Source: CBDCVA01 sp965222935 [NCBI: Candidatus Latescibacterota bacterium] | GTDB lineage: Bacteria; Latescibacterota; CBDCVA01 | Assembly: GCA_965222935.1 (NCBI GenBank) | Contig: CBDCVA010000002.1 | Coordinates: 1,116,001-1,180,000, forward strand | Length of the DNA stretch: 64,000 bases | Reading direction: 5' to 3' | Part shown: piece by piece, positions 34,021 through 43,103 of the stretch | How the letters are laid out: every line of letters starts with the position of its first letter | How positions within the stretch are numbered: the stretch's first letter is position 1 | The notes under the pieces: model-generated | Told to the model about the DNA's origin: nothing | The model's database searches: none | What the model saw: only the letters and a program-made list of their open reading frames with translations | Made by a program: the position numbers and the translations under genes

Positions 34021-34874
34021 GGTTCGCTCACCTCCGCGAACTCGATGGCGACTCGACATGGCAAAAGGCCCGCCGCGTGCCCCCGGTCGAGGAAGGTCTC
34101 TACGGCCTCTCTGTCACCAGGCCCATAACCGAGCGTGTGCTCGTTGACGTACATGCTGATGAAGCGGTCGGCCAGCTCCGGCTCGATCCCCCTGCCGAAG
34201 CCGAGAGCGTACTCGAGCGCTTCGGCGCGATGGGCCAGCGCGTAGTGTATGCTACCGCGAAAGGCCCGCCCCAGCCGCGCGATCATAGCGGGGCCCAGGT
34301 TCTTGCGGATGACGTTTCCACCCAGCGGGAGCATCAGCCCCATCCGACCTCCCCACCATTCGCCCAGATCGGCGATCTTCACGAGCCCCTGCCGGGCGTA
34401 GGTGAGCTGGCCCTCGTGGATCAGAAGCCCAGCGGCGACATCCCCCGCCGCAACGGCATCGGGGATGCGGTCGAAGGGCACGACGACGTGCTCGTAGCCG
34501 CCTCCGAGATATAGCCCGAGCGCGAGGAAAGCCGAGGTCAGCGTACCGGGCACGGCGATTGTCTCACGGCGCAGGGCATTCGCCTCGATCGGCTCGCGGG
34601 CCACGACGATCGGGCCGTAGCCATCGCCCATGCTCGCGCCGAAGGGCAGGAGCGCGTAATGGTCGGTGATGTGGGCGTAAGCGTGAAAGCTGACGGCGCT
34701 GACCTCGATCTCCCCCGTCACCGCGCGGCGGTTGAGCGACTCGATGTCCTCGTACACCTGGACCAACTCAAGCCCATCGACCCTTACGGCTCCGCAGGCG
34801 AAGCCGTAAGCCATGAAGGCATCGTCGGGATCGGGACTGTGCCCGAAGCGGATGGCGCGCGGTGTTGCGGGCAT
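34017..34874 (-). CDS. MqnA/MqnD family protein (futalosine-pathway menaquinone synthesis-like)
   Basis: A 285-aa periplasmic-binding-fold protein. FGHSPDPDDAFMAYG matches the opening of MqnD-like proteins (SPxPNDxF in classical MqnD), with ASMGDGYGPIVVARE and the tail MYVNEHTLGYGPGDREAV as further family marks. MqnD converts cyclic de-hypoxanthine futalosine to 1,4-dihydroxy-6-naphthoate. No mqnB, mqnC or mqnE is nearby, so a generic substrate-binding role cannot be excluded. The ATG has GGAGGTGATGCC upstream. The first gene of a two-gene unit with ygfZ. Confidence 0.8.
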   Translation of the reverse strand: MPATPRAIRFGHSPDPDDAFMAYGFACGAVRVDGLELVQVYEDIESLNRRAVTGEIEVSAVSFHAYAHITDHYALLPFGASMGDGYGPIVVAREPIEANALRRETIAVPGTLTSAFLALGLYLGGGYEHVVVPFDRIPDAVAAGDVAAGLLIHEGQLTYARQGLVKIADLGEWWGGRMGLMLPLGGNVIRKNLGPAMIARLGRAFRGSIHYALAHRAEALEYALGFGRGIEPELADRFISMYVNEHTLGYGPGDREAVETFLDRGHAAGLLPCRVAIEFAEVSEP

Positions 34875-35033
34875 GGCATCACCTCCGGTTCTCAAAATAG
34901 GGGGCGATGCCCTCGCCGCCAAGACGCGCGCTCATCGAAGGACGTTCCGGTCCGCGCTCTCGTCATCCCGTCATCGCCGCGGTCCTGACCTCTCGAAGGA
35001 TGGCTCACGGCGAGCTGACCTCATCCCCGCCGT

Positions 35034-35052
35034 CTCCCCGCAAGCAGGGGAG
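35034..35052. repeat. Hairpin/REP-like element downstream of the creatininase gene
   Basis: CTCCCC (35034-35039) and GGGGAG (35047-35052) form a 6-bp stem with a 7-nt loop, next to CCTCATCCCC at 35019-35028. The arrangement mirrors the element at 9588-9624. Its place 15 nt after the end of the minus-strand creatininase gene would also suit a terminator, but no T-run follows. Confidence 0.4.
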
Positions 35053-35066
35053 GTAAAGGATAGGAC

Positions 35067-35840
35067 TCAATACGGGAACCGCTTATCCAGCTCCGCCGTT
35101 GAGAGTTCGACCAGGAATCCCGCGATCCGCTCAGCCACGACCTCGAAGAAGCGCTCGCCCTTTTCGGCGGTTGCCAGGCGCGGGTCGCCATGACCGGAGT
35201 TGGTCGTCAGCAGGTGCCAGGGCCGCGTGATCTCCGCCCAGCCCTTTCCGATGGCTTCAATGTGGCTCACCGCCGGCTGACCGGCGTCGGCGGCGGGGAG
35301 ATCCACCAGTTCAGGCGCCAGGTGCAGCATCAGGCTGGTCTCCATCTCATCCGCATGATCTCCTTCGGTGTGGGCAAAGGTCTCGCGCGCGACGTCCGCG
35401 CCGATCTTCCCGAACCACTCCACCACTGTCACGAAGGCTTCTGTCCGGCCATACAGGTCGCGCAAGAGCGGCTTGAACGCGTTGCCGCCATGGCCGTTGA
35501 GGATGACGATCTTGCGCAGGCCGTGTCGCTCTAGTGAGCGGACGATGTCGGTCAGAAGCCGGTTCAAAGTCGCCTGCGGGACATGGATGGCGAGCGGGAA
35601 CCGCTCCATCATGCTGTCCACGCCGTAGGGGATCGTGGGGAGCAGCACGATCTTAGCGCCGCGATGGGTCGCGAGCTGGCAGGCACGGTCCGCGAACGCC
35701 TCGACCTCGTAGTTGTCGGTTCCGTAGGGCAGGTGCAGGTTGTGCGGCTCCGTTGCGCCGATGGGGATGACCGCCACCTCGAAATGGCGCTCCGTGAGTT
35801 GTTCATAACGGATCTCGGAGAGCTTCCAGTCTCGGCTCAT
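35067..35840 (-). CDS. Creatininase family protein
   Basis: A 257-aa amidohydrolase of the creatininase family, whose members open cyclic amides (creatinine) or act in riboflavin/F420 and coenzyme pathways. Metal ligands are seen in GATEPHNLHLPYGTDN (Glu, His, Asp), NGHGGN and the GDHADEMETS segment (Asp/His/Glu). Length is typical. Its ATG overlaps the stop of the amine-dehydrogenase-like gene by 4 nt, so both are coupled. The pairing hints at catabolism of a small nitrogen compound; this is inference. Confidence 0.9.
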   Translation of the reverse strand: MSRDWKLSEIRYEQLTERHFEVAVIPIGATEPHNLHLPYGTDNYEVEAFADRACQLATHRGAKIVLLPTIPYGVDSMMERFPLAIHVPQATLNRLLTDIVRSLERHGLRKIVILNGHGGNAFKPLLRDLYGRTEAFVTVVEWFGKIGADVARETFAHTEGDHADEMETSLMLHLAPELVDLPAADAGQPAVSHIEAIGKGWAEITRPWHLLTTNSGHGDPRLATAEKGERFFEVVAERIAGFLVELSTAELDKRFPY

Positions 35841-36847
35841 TCCCCGCCCCCCAGTAGATCAAGCGGCGAGAGCAGCCCAGGCCGCGCCCGGGCGACGGGC
35901 CGGACGGCGTTGACGAGCGTCGCGGCGGTCGCTTCATCGCCGGCAACCCCGCCCTCGACGCGCACCTCCAAGGGCGGCGTTCCCCACACATGGACGGCGT
36001 CGTGAGGGTCCGCCTCCCCAACGGCCATCGTGAGGTCCCACAGGAGTACGACCTCCCTGTCGCGTCGCCCCTGCGCGATTTGGTGCACACCCGTAACCTG
36101 ACCGGGCTCGACTCTGAGATAAGCCGTTTCGACGGCCTCCCGGGCGATGACGGGTTCGATCTCCTCCTCGATGTCTTCGAGCGGCCACCAGCCCAGCGCG
36201 TGAGCGGTGAAGGCGAGCGAGTCGGTCAGACCCACATGCCCCAGCCTCCCGGCCTCGACCTCGCGCCGGAATGCCCGGGGTGAGAGCCCCGCGCCTACCT
36301 TGCGCTGGAGCGGTTCCCGGCGCGTCCCCGCATCCACAACGCGGGTGGCCTCGATCCGCGTCACCTCCTGGCAAACGCCTGTCAGCACCGCGGGCAGGAT
36401 GTCCATGACGAATCCCGGGTTGACGCCCGCGGCGGCGATCGAAACACTGTGCTTGCGTGCCAGCGCGTCTAGTTTCCCCGCGAGGGCTGCGTCGCGGTAC
36501 GCGGGGAAAAGCAACTCCTCCGCCGATGAGACACACGAGACGCCCGCTTCGATCATCTGGCGTAAGGTCGGCGCAATGGCTGGAAGCCTCGATTGCGTCG
36601 TCAGGATCACGACATCGGTTTGAACGCTTCCCAAGAGCTTTCCCACCTCACCCGCGACCTTCACCCCCAAGGGATCCCGCTCGCCCAGCACTTCGCCCAG
36701 ATCGCGGGCCGCGTGCTCGGGCGCTATGTCGCACGCGCCGACCAGCTCGAGCCCCGGCCGCCTCAGTACAAGCCGCGCAGCCGCGATTCCGATGGGCCCC
36801 AGCCCAATCTGCGCGACGCGAATGGGCTCCTCCCGCCCAGGTGTCAT
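35837..36847 (-). CDS. NAD(P)H-dependent amine dehydrogenase-like protein (dihydrodipicolinate reductase fold)
   Basis: A 336-aa protein with an N-terminal Rossmann motif (RVAQIGLGPIGIAAARLV) and a DapB-like architecture, closest by eye to 2,4-diaminopentanoate dehydrogenases. SSAEELLFPAY, the AAGVNPGFVMDILP stretch and a central VVDAGTRREPLQRKVGAG segment are family marks. The ATG at 36847 has GGAGGAGAAG directly upstream; longer in-frame extensions are unsupported. The gene is upstream of and overlaps the creatininase gene, and is divergent from the transporter cluster across a 229-bp spacer that may hold promoters for both sides. Confidence 0.84.
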   Translation of the reverse strand: MTPGREEPIRVAQIGLGPIGIAAARLVLRRPGLELVGACDIAPEHAARDLGEVLGERDPLGVKVAGEVGKLLGSVQTDVVILTTQSRLPAIAPTLRQMIEAGVSCVSSAEELLFPAYRDAALAGKLDALARKHSVSIAAAGVNPGFVMDILPAVLTGVCQEVTRIEATRVVDAGTRREPLQRKVGAGLSPRAFRREVEAGRLGHVGLTDSLAFTAHALGWWPLEDIEEEIEPVIAREAVETAYLRVEPGQVTGVHQIAQGRRDREVVLLWDLTMAVGEADPHDAVHVWGTPPLEVRVEGGVAGDEATAATLVNAVRPVARARPGLLSPLDLLGGGE

Positions 36848-37076
36848 CTTCTCCTCCGATGCCTCTCCCTTGCCCGCAGCCCTTGATGCAGATCGCGAAT
36901 CGCCTATATTCACGTGGCCCGCGACGCCACCAACACACGACGGACGCATTGGACCGAGAGTTGTGTCAGACCCGTAGCGCGGCCGGCTCCGATGGGTGCC
37001 GCCACGGCCAGAGTACGCCTCGCCGCCCGCAACGTCAACTCCGCTTAGCCCCGGCGGATGGGAATGGAGAGCACTT

Positions 37077-37922
37077 GTGATCTTCCTCGCGCTCGTCGTC
37101 CTGTTCAACACGGGGTTCTTGCTTCTCTGGCGAGCCTCGCAGCGAGAAGGCTGCGACGTCGTGGCGGTGGGCGCGATCAACTTCGCGGTGGGGGTGGGTC
37201 TGTACGCGGCGTTCTGGTTGTTCGGCGCGCACCCATCGCCGGCGGGGACGACGACACTATTGGGCTTGGCCGGAGGGACGTGCTACGCCGTCAGCTTTCT
37301 GCTCATGTCCGGTATCATGGCGTTCCGAGGGGCGGCGCTCACGCTGGTGGCATCGCGCGTCGGCTTCCTCGTCCCCGTGGCCGTCTCCATCATCGCCTGG
37401 AGCGAGCGGCCTTCGCAATGGCAGGGGGTCGGCATCATGTTCGCGTTAGCGGCGCTTCCGCTCGTGAGTCTGGCGCGCATCTCGACCGAGGAGAGGCACC
37501 CCAGACGGCGCACCCTGGGTCTGATGGCGGTGCTTCTGGTGACCAACGGAGGCGGATGGCTGGCGATCAAGGGTTTCCAGATGACGCATCTGCCGGCTGA
37601 GCGTGTCCTATACTGGCTCATCCACTTTGGCACGGCCGCGGTCGTCACCTGGGCGGGGTGGGGTCTGAACAAAAGGAGACTCGCGCACCGGGACCTGGTC
37701 TTTGGCCTCGGGCTCGGCCTGTGCAATGCCTTGGATGCCGGCGCCATGCTTCTGGCACTGGAGGCGCTTCCCGCCTCGGTCGTCTTCCCCGTCCGCAGCA
37801 CGTTGACCCTGGCGGTGGTGGCGCTGTTCGCCACCTTCGTCTGGCGCGAGCCGCTGGGCCGGCTCGGGGCGCTCGGTGTGGGTCTGGTACTCGTCGCCAA
37901 TGGGCTGATCCAGATCGGCTGA
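37077..37922 (+). CDS. DMT-superfamily (EamA-like) transporter, tandem copy 1
   Basis: A 281-aa, ten-helix membrane protein made of two five-helix halves, as in drug/metabolite transporters. The start is GTG at 37077, with GGAG upstream and VIFLALVVLF aligning with the first residues of the three following copies. Family-internal marks are GFQMTHLPAER in the loop before helix 6 and ALEALPASVVFPV near helix 9. Substrates of this superfamily are amino acids, nucleotide-sugars or metabolites; none can be assigned. First of four adjacent paralogues. Confidence 0.85.
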   Translation: MIFLALVVLFNTGFLLLWRASQREGCDVVAVGAINFAVGVGLYAAFWLFGAHPSPAGTTTLLGLAGGTCYAVSFLLMSGIMAFRGAALTLVASRVGFLVPVAVSIIAWSERPSQWQGVGIMFALAALPLVSLARISTEERHPRRRTLGLMAVLLVTNGGGWLAIKGFQMTHLPAERVLYWLIHFGTAAVVTWAGWGLNKRRLAHRDLVFGLGLGLCNALDAGAMLLALEALPASVVFPVRSTLTLAVVALFATFVWREPLGRLGALGVGLVLVANGLIQIG

Positions 37923-37995
37923 GCGCGCCGTGACCCTCCGGATGGATCTGCGACGGGGCTCACGGCCGACGGTCGCCCGTTGAGAGGGGATTCGT

Positions 37996-38841
37996 TTGCT
38001 CTTTCTCGCGCTTGCCATCCTGTTTCAGACGAGCTTCAGTTTACTGTCACGCACCGCGCAGCGGCACGGGCGGGACATCGTCGCGGTCGGTGCGATCCAC
38101 CATGTCACAGCGGCGAGCCTGTTCCTGGCGCTTTGGGCGTTCGGCGGATGGGCCTCGCCGGGGCGGACGACGGTGCTTTTGGGCATGGCCGGAGGGATGT
38201 GTTTTTTGAGCGGGTTCCTTCTGTTGATGGTCGTCATGGCATCGCGCGGGGTGGCCCTCGCTTTCGGCGTGGCACGACTCAGCGTGATGATCCCCGCGGT
38301 GGCCTCCATCGCACTGTGGGGAGAGCGGCCTTCGATCCCCCAGACCGTCGGGATCGTCGTGGCAGTTGTGGCCTTAGTCCTCATGGGCCTCGCGCGCACC
38401 TCACAGGGGAGGGATGGCATCGGAGGGCACGCTATGGTCCTGGTGCCAGCGCTGTTCCTCATCAGCGGCGGGTCGATGCTCTCCGTGAAGGGCTTCCAGA
38501 TGACCCATTTATCGGCCGACCGCGACGCCTTCTTCCTAATCCTCTTCTGCACGGCGGCGGTTGGCAGTTTGACCGCTCTGGGGTTCCGTTTGCACGTTCT
38601 CGGACGAGTTGATCTGCTCTTCGGTGCCGCGCTCGGCCTCGCGACCGGCCTGGGCAATCGCTCCGTGCTTCTGGCCTTAGAGAGGCTCCCGGCGTCGGTC
38701 GTCTTCCCCGTCGTCACCGCGCTGACGCTGGCGCTTATGACGCTTTTCGCGACTGTGGTCTGGCGGGAACGGCTGGGACGGCTGGGGGCTCTGGGAATCG
38801 GCCTGGCCGTCGTCGCGAGCGTGTTGATTCAGGGCGGTTGA
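37996..38841 (+). CDS. DMT-superfamily transporter, tandem copy 2
   Basis: A 281-aa paralogue of copy 1 with the same ten-helix layout. It uses a TTG start behind GAGAGGGG. It retains KGFQMTHLSADRDAFFL and ALERLPASVVFPV, and a serine-arginine loop after helix 1 (LLSRTAQRHGRD). Membrane segments and the C-terminal LGRLGALGIGLAVVAS helix are complete, so it should be functional. It lies 73 nt after copy 1. Confidence 0.85.
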   Translation: MLFLALAILFQTSFSLLSRTAQRHGRDIVAVGAIHHVTAASLFLALWAFGGWASPGRTTVLLGMAGGMCFLSGFLLLMVVMASRGVALAFGVARLSVMIPAVASIALWGERPSIPQTVGIVVAVVALVLMGLARTSQGRDGIGGHAMVLVPALFLISGGSMLSVKGFQMTHLSADRDAFFLILFCTAAVGSLTALGFRLHVLGRVDLLFGAALGLATGLGNRSVLLALERLPASVVFPVVTALTLALMTLFATVVWRERLGRLGALGIGLAVVASVLIQGG

Positions 38842-38889
38842 CCAGAGGCCCGCCTCACACCCCAGGGTGATTCGGTAGGGTTTCTCCAG

Positions 38890-39738
38890 ATGGCTTTCCT
38901 TGCACTCACCGTCCTGTTTCAGACGGCCTTCAGTTTGGTGACGCGCAGCGCGCAGCGTCATGGTCGGAATGTCGTCGCCATCGGCGCGATCTTTCACCTC
39001 ACGGCGACAGGCGCCTTCGTCGTGCTCTGGGCGATCGGGGGGTGGACTTCGCCAGCGCGGACGACAGCCCTCCTAGGCATGGGCGGAGGGGTGTGTTTCG
39101 CGGGAGTCTTCCTCTCGCTGATGACCTTCATGGCGTCGCGCGGGGTCGCTCTTGCATCCAGAGTGTCGCGGCTCGGCGTGATGGTCCCCGCGGTCGTTGC
39201 CATCATCGCCTGGGGTGAACGCCCTTCGGTCCCTCAGGCTGGCGGGACCGTGCTAGCCGTCGCCGCCCTATGGCTCATGAGCCTGTCGCGCACGGCACTA
39301 GACGAAGCGGTGCTCGGCCGACGGATCGCTATCCTCGCCGTCGCCATCTTCCTCATAAGCGGCGGAGCGATGCTCTCTCTCAAGGGCTTCCAGATGACCG
39401 ATTTGCCCACCGAGCGCGACGCGTTCTTCCTCATTCTGTTCGGTGCGGGGTCAGCCGTGACCTGCACGGCGTGGGCGCTCCGTTCACGCGCGGTGGGCCG
39501 GGGTGAATGGCTCTCCGGCATCGCGCTCGGCCTCATCACAGGGTCAAACAACCGGTTCCTGCTCCTAGCCCTGGAAGAGCTCCCGGCGTCGGTCGTCTTC
39601 CCCATGGCCACCCCGCTGGTGCTGGTGTTCACGACTCTTTTTGCGAGCTTCGTATGGCGCGAGCCGCTCGGACGATTGGGGACCATCGGGATGAGCCTGG
39701 CCGTCATCGCCACCGTACTGATTGGTCTCGGTTCGTAG
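38890..39738 (+). CDS. DMT-superfamily transporter, tandem copy 3
   Basis: A 282-aa paralogue, ATG start 48 nt after copy 2. Conserved features are SAQRHGRNVVAIGAI after helix 1, KGFQMTDLPTERDAFFL, and ALEELPASVVFPM near helix 9. It is closest to copy 2 by eye (shared DAFFLILF run). All ten membrane segments are present. The intergenic part has only GTAGGG before the start. Confidence 0.85.
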   Translation: MAFLALTVLFQTAFSLVTRSAQRHGRNVVAIGAIFHLTATGAFVVLWAIGGWTSPARTTALLGMGGGVCFAGVFLSLMTFMASRGVALASRVSRLGVMVPAVVAIIAWGERPSVPQAGGTVLAVAALWLMSLSRTALDEAVLGRRIAILAVAIFLISGGAMLSLKGFQMTDLPTERDAFFLILFGAGSAVTCTAWALRSRAVGRGEWLSGIALGLITGSNNRFLLLALEELPASVVFPMATPLVLVFTTLFASFVWREPLGRLGTIGMSLAVIATVLIGLGS

Positions 39739-39742
39739 AGCG

Positions 39743-40588
39743 ATGACCTTCCTTGCACTCGCCGTGCTATCGGGGACGGGCTTCGCTCTCGTGATGCGAG
39801 GCGCGCAAAGATGCGGCCGGAACGTCGTCGCCGTGGGTGCGATCAACTACGTCGTCGCGACGGGTCTGTACGCGGCTCTCTGGGCGCTCGGAGACAGGGT
39901 GCCTCTCAGTCGACCGACGCTCCTCATCGGTCTTGCGGGGGGCGCATGCTACGTCATGGGTTTTCTCATCCTGATGCGCGTCATGTCCGCTCGCGGCGTA
40001 GCGCTCGCAGCGGCGGCCGAGCGGATTGGCGTGCTCGTACCGGTTGTCATGTCGGTCGTGATCTGGGGCGAGCGGCCCACGGCGCCTCAGGTCATCGGGA
40101 TCGTGCTGGCGGTTGCGGCCCTGCCGCTCGTGGGCCTGGCGCGTACTGCACCGACACAGAGAGGCGTCGGGAGAAGGGAGCTGGCGATGGTGCTCGCCCT
40201 CGTTATCACGGGGGGTGGCGCGGCGCTTGCGATCAAAGGCTTCCAGATGGCGCAGCTACCCGCCGAACGCGATGGGTACTTCCTGGTCCACTTCGGGACG
40301 GCGATGCTCTGTGCCTGGACCGCGTGGGGACTCCGCTGGCGAACCCTGAGGCGGATGGACCTGCCTTTCGGCGTCGCTCTCGGCATATTCAACGCTCTGG
40401 TCGGCATCACCCTGCTTCTGGCGCTCGAACGGCTACCCGGATCGGTCGTCTTTCCCGTCCTGAGTGCTTTGACTCTCGCGCTCGTGACGCTCCTCGCGAC
40501 CTTGGTTTGGCGGGAACCGCTCGGGCGGCTGGGGGCTTTGGGATTAGGCCTGACGCTCGTCGCGACCGCGCTGATCGGGGGCGGATAG
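39743..40588 (+). CDS. DMT-superfamily transporter, tandem copy 4
   Basis: A 281-aa paralogue starting 4 nt after the stop of copy 3, with no own Shine-Dalgarno sequence, so it is probably translated by coupling. It resembles copy 1 most (INYVVATGLYAALWAL; HFGTAMLCAW), suggesting that the array grew by duplication of a 1-2/3-4 pattern or by gene conversion. It keeps KGFQMAQLPAERDGYFL and ALERLPGSVVFPV. Function is membrane transport of an unknown metabolite. Confidence 0.84.
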   Translation: MTFLALAVLSGTGFALVMRGAQRCGRNVVAVGAINYVVATGLYAALWALGDRVPLSRPTLLIGLAGGACYVMGFLILMRVMSARGVALAAAAERIGVLVPVVMSVVIWGERPTAPQVIGIVLAVAALPLVGLARTAPTQRGVGRRELAMVLALVITGGGAALAIKGFQMAQLPAERDGYFLVHFGTAMLCAWTAWGLRWRTLRRMDLPFGVALGIFNALVGITLLLALERLPGSVVFPVLSALTLALVTLLATLVWREPLGRLGALGLGLTLVATALIGGG

Positions 40589-40690
40589 GCGCCGGTGGGC
40601 GTATTCCCCGATGCGCTCCGGCGGGGCTACGCTACGCCGCGCGCGGTAGTCCAGAGCTTCGACTTTGCGGATCGGCATCGCCAGGCCACC

Positions 40691-42058
40691 TCACCCACCA
40701 GCGTCAGGGATTCCGGAGCGCTCGGGGCGATGCGTCTTCGCGTAACGCAAGGCTTCCTCTTTCGTCGTGATGCGCCCCTCGAGCTGCGCATCGTGGGCGG
40801 CGCGCAGGATGCGCCCGAACTCCGGCCCGGGTTCGAGGCCCATGGCGATCAGGTCGTGACCGGTCAGCAGCCTGGGCGGCAGCGCGGGCTGGTCCACGAA
40901 CTCGCACATTTTATCCCGCGCGAACTCCCAGACCGACAGGTTGCCATGGCTGGACAGGCAGTCGATCCTGTGGAGCTCGAGGTGCTCGTCGAACAGGGGA
41001 TCGGCGAGCCATCGCCTCAGACGTGAGAGCCGCATATCGGGCAGGTCCTTGAAGCGCATGTGTTCGTTCACCAGGGACACCACGGCCTCGGTGAGCGCGT
41101 TCGGGAATCGCAGCCTCCGAGCGATCCCGCGCGCCATTTCCGCTCCAACCGGCGCATGATTGTGGAAGCGGATGCGGTCGGCCGCGCGCTCGAAGGTGGG
41201 CGGCTTGCCCACGTCGTGCAACAGAACGCCCCACGCCAGCGCCTCCGAGGGCGCCCGCAGGTGGCTCAGGCACAACAGCACGTGTGACCAGACGTCACCT
41301 TCGGGGTGGAACTCGGGCGGCTGGGGCACGTCCTTCATCGCCGCAGCCTCGGGCAGCACTTCGGGCAGAAGCGCCAGATCCTCCAGAGCGCTGAAGCTGC
41401 GATCAACACCCGGACCCCTCAGCATCGCCGCGAGCTCGTCCCGCAGCCGTTCGGCGCTGGTCTCGCGGACGTGGGCCGCCTCGGCGCGCACGGCCGTAGC
41501 CGTGGCAGGATCGATCTCGAAGCCGAGCCGCCCCGCGAAGCGCGCCGTCCGAACCAGTCGCAAGCGGTCCTCCTTGAAGCGAGCGGCCGGGTCGCCGATG
41601 GCGCGCACCACCCCCCGTTCGAGATCGTTCCGCCCATCCACGTAATCGAGCACCCGGCCCGCCCCCGGGTCGTAGAAAAGGCCGTTGATGGTGAAGTCGC
41701 GGCGCTCCGCATCGCTCTGCGCGTCGGCGAAGGTCACCGAGCTGGGATGACGCCCGTCGATGTAAGGCCCTTCGGTGCGAAACGCGGCGACCTCGACGTT
41801 CCCGCCCTCGGTCGGCACCACGACCACCCCGAACTGGATGCCCACGCCGATGGCGCTCGGGAACAGGCGTAGGACCTCCTCGGGTCGCGCGTTGGTGGCG
41901 ACATCGTAATCGCTCGGCACCTGGCCCAGCAGGAGGTCACGCACGCAGCCACCGGCCAGGAGCGTCTGGTAGCCCGCGTCGGTCAGGGTCCTGACGACTC
42001 CAAGCGCATGAGCGCCGTGCGTGCGAAGGGCCTTGGCGATGGCCGGCAGGGTCGTCAT
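40691..42058 (-). CDS. cca: CCA tRNA nucleotidyltransferase/poly(A) polymerase family with HD domain
   Basis: A 455-aa class II nucleotidyltransferase. The GGCVRDLLLG motif (residues 36-45), SDYDVATNA with metal aspartates, RRDFTINGLFYDP and the KEDRLRLVRTARFAGRLGF region define the head and neck domains; an HD phosphohydrolase domain follows (LLHDVGKPPTF). It adds CCA to tRNA 3' ends. The start is ATG 42058, where GGTGG is upstream and homology begins; a longer frame overlaps rsgA. The HD domain suggests 2',3'-cyclic phosphodiesterase activity as in E. coli-type enzymes. It follows rsgA in the same orientation. Confidence 0.93.
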   Translation of the reverse strand: MTTLPAIAKALRTHGAHALGVVRTLTDAGYQTLLAGGCVRDLLLGQVPSDYDVATNARPEEVLRLFPSAIGVGIQFGVVVVPTEGGNVEVAAFRTEGPYIDGRHPSSVTFADAQSDAERRDFTINGLFYDPGAGRVLDYVDGRNDLERGVVRAIGDPAARFKEDRLRLVRTARFAGRLGFEIDPATATAVRAEAAHVRETSAERLRDELAAMLRGPGVDRSFSALEDLALLPEVLPEAAAMKDVPQPPEFHPEGDVWSHVLLCLSHLRAPSEALAWGVLLHDVGKPPTFERAADRIRFHNHAPVGAEMARGIARRLRFPNALTEAVVSLVNEHMRFKDLPDMRLSRLRRWLADPLFDEHLELHRIDCLSSHGNLSVWEFARDKMCEFVDQPALPPRLLTGHDLIAMGLEPGPEFGRILRAAHDAQLEGRITTKEEALRYAKTHRPERSGIPDAGG

Positions 42059-42170
42059 GGGATTCCACCGCAAATCGAAGATCTCGGAGAGCAAGATAGC
42101 GGTAAGCCGGTGCGGGGGCAATGAGAGGGCGCGCACCCTCACAACCCTACCGCCCGCGTGCGGAGACCGC

Positions 42171-43067
42171 CTACCCCTCGCGGAGCCTGCAGTAGCTCCG
42201 GTAGCGGCGCTCGTCGATCGCGCCCTTACTCCACGCCTCGCGCACGGCGCACTCGGGCTCGTGGGCGTGCGAGCAATTCCGGAAGCGACAGCCGCCGAGG
42301 TACGCGCGGAATTCGGGGAAGCAATCGTCCAGCACCTCGGAGTCCACATCCAGAAAGGCCAGCGTCTTGATGCCCGGTGTATCGGCCAGATGGCCACCGA
42401 AGGGTAGCGGCACGAGCTGCGCGACGCTGGTCGTGTGGCGACCCATACCGGTCGCACTGCTGACCTGCCCCACGCGCAGCTTGGCCCCCGGCGCAAGGCG
42501 GTTGAGTAGAGCCGACTTCCCGACGCCCGAAGGGCCCACGAACGCGGAGATCCGTCCGCGCAGGACATCGGCCAGTTCGTCCAGGCCCGAGCCCGTCTCT
42601 GCGCTCGTCTCAACGAAGTGGTAGCCGATCCTGACGTACGCGTCGAACGCGTCGCGCACCGGGCGGGGGACGCCCAGGTCCAGTTTGTTGAGAACGAGCG
42701 CGGCGGGTACGCCGGCGGCCTCCGCAGCTATGAGGAAGCGATCGCAGAAGTTGGCGTCGAAGGTGGGCTCGACCGTCGCGAAGACCACGACAACCTGATC
42801 GAGGTTGGCCGCGATGGTCTGCGCTGTCCCCTGACTGCGCACCCGCCCGAGCGCCGACTCGCGCGGCAGCACCTCGATGATCGCAGCGGGTCGACCGCTC
42901 TCGGTGATCACCCGGACACGATCACCGGCGATGGGAAGCGCCCCCCCCTCGTAGCGCAGACGGCCGCGGAGAAGCGCCGGGACGACCATCCGCTCGGGGT
43001 TGGGGAGCTCGACCTGATAGGTCAGCCCCTCGACGGCGACGACGAGGCCGGACTCCGGCTCAGCCAC
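42171..43067 (-). CDS. rsgA: Small ribosomal subunit biogenesis GTPase RsgA
   Basis: A 298-aa circularly permuted GTPase with an N-terminal OB fold. G4 NKLD (127-130) precedes G1 GPSGVGKS (178-185) and DTPG, the order typical of the YjeQ/RsgA family. The C-terminal zinc motif reads CRFRNCSHAHEPEC. It helps 30S subunit maturation. The start is GTG at 43067, with AAGGTGA upstream; no better ATG exists. It is the last normal-GC gene before the accessory island to its right. Confidence 0.95.
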   Translation of the reverse strand: MAEPESGLVVAVEGLTYQVELPNPERMVVPALLRGRLRYEGGALPIAGDRVRVITESGRPAAIIEVLPRESALGRVRSQGTAQTIAANLDQVVVVFATVEPTFDANFCDRFLIAAEAAGVPAALVLNKLDLGVPRPVRDAFDAYVRIGYHFVETSAETGSGLDELADVLRGRISAFVGPSGVGKSALLNRLAPGAKLRVGQVSSATGMGRHTTSVAQLVPLPFGGHLADTPGIKTLAFLDVDSEVLDDCFPEFRAYLGGCRFRNCSHAHEPECAVREAWSKGAIDERRYRSYCRLREG

Positions 43068-43103
43068 GCAGGGTCACCTTGTGAAGGCGCAGACTTGTCC
43101 AAG

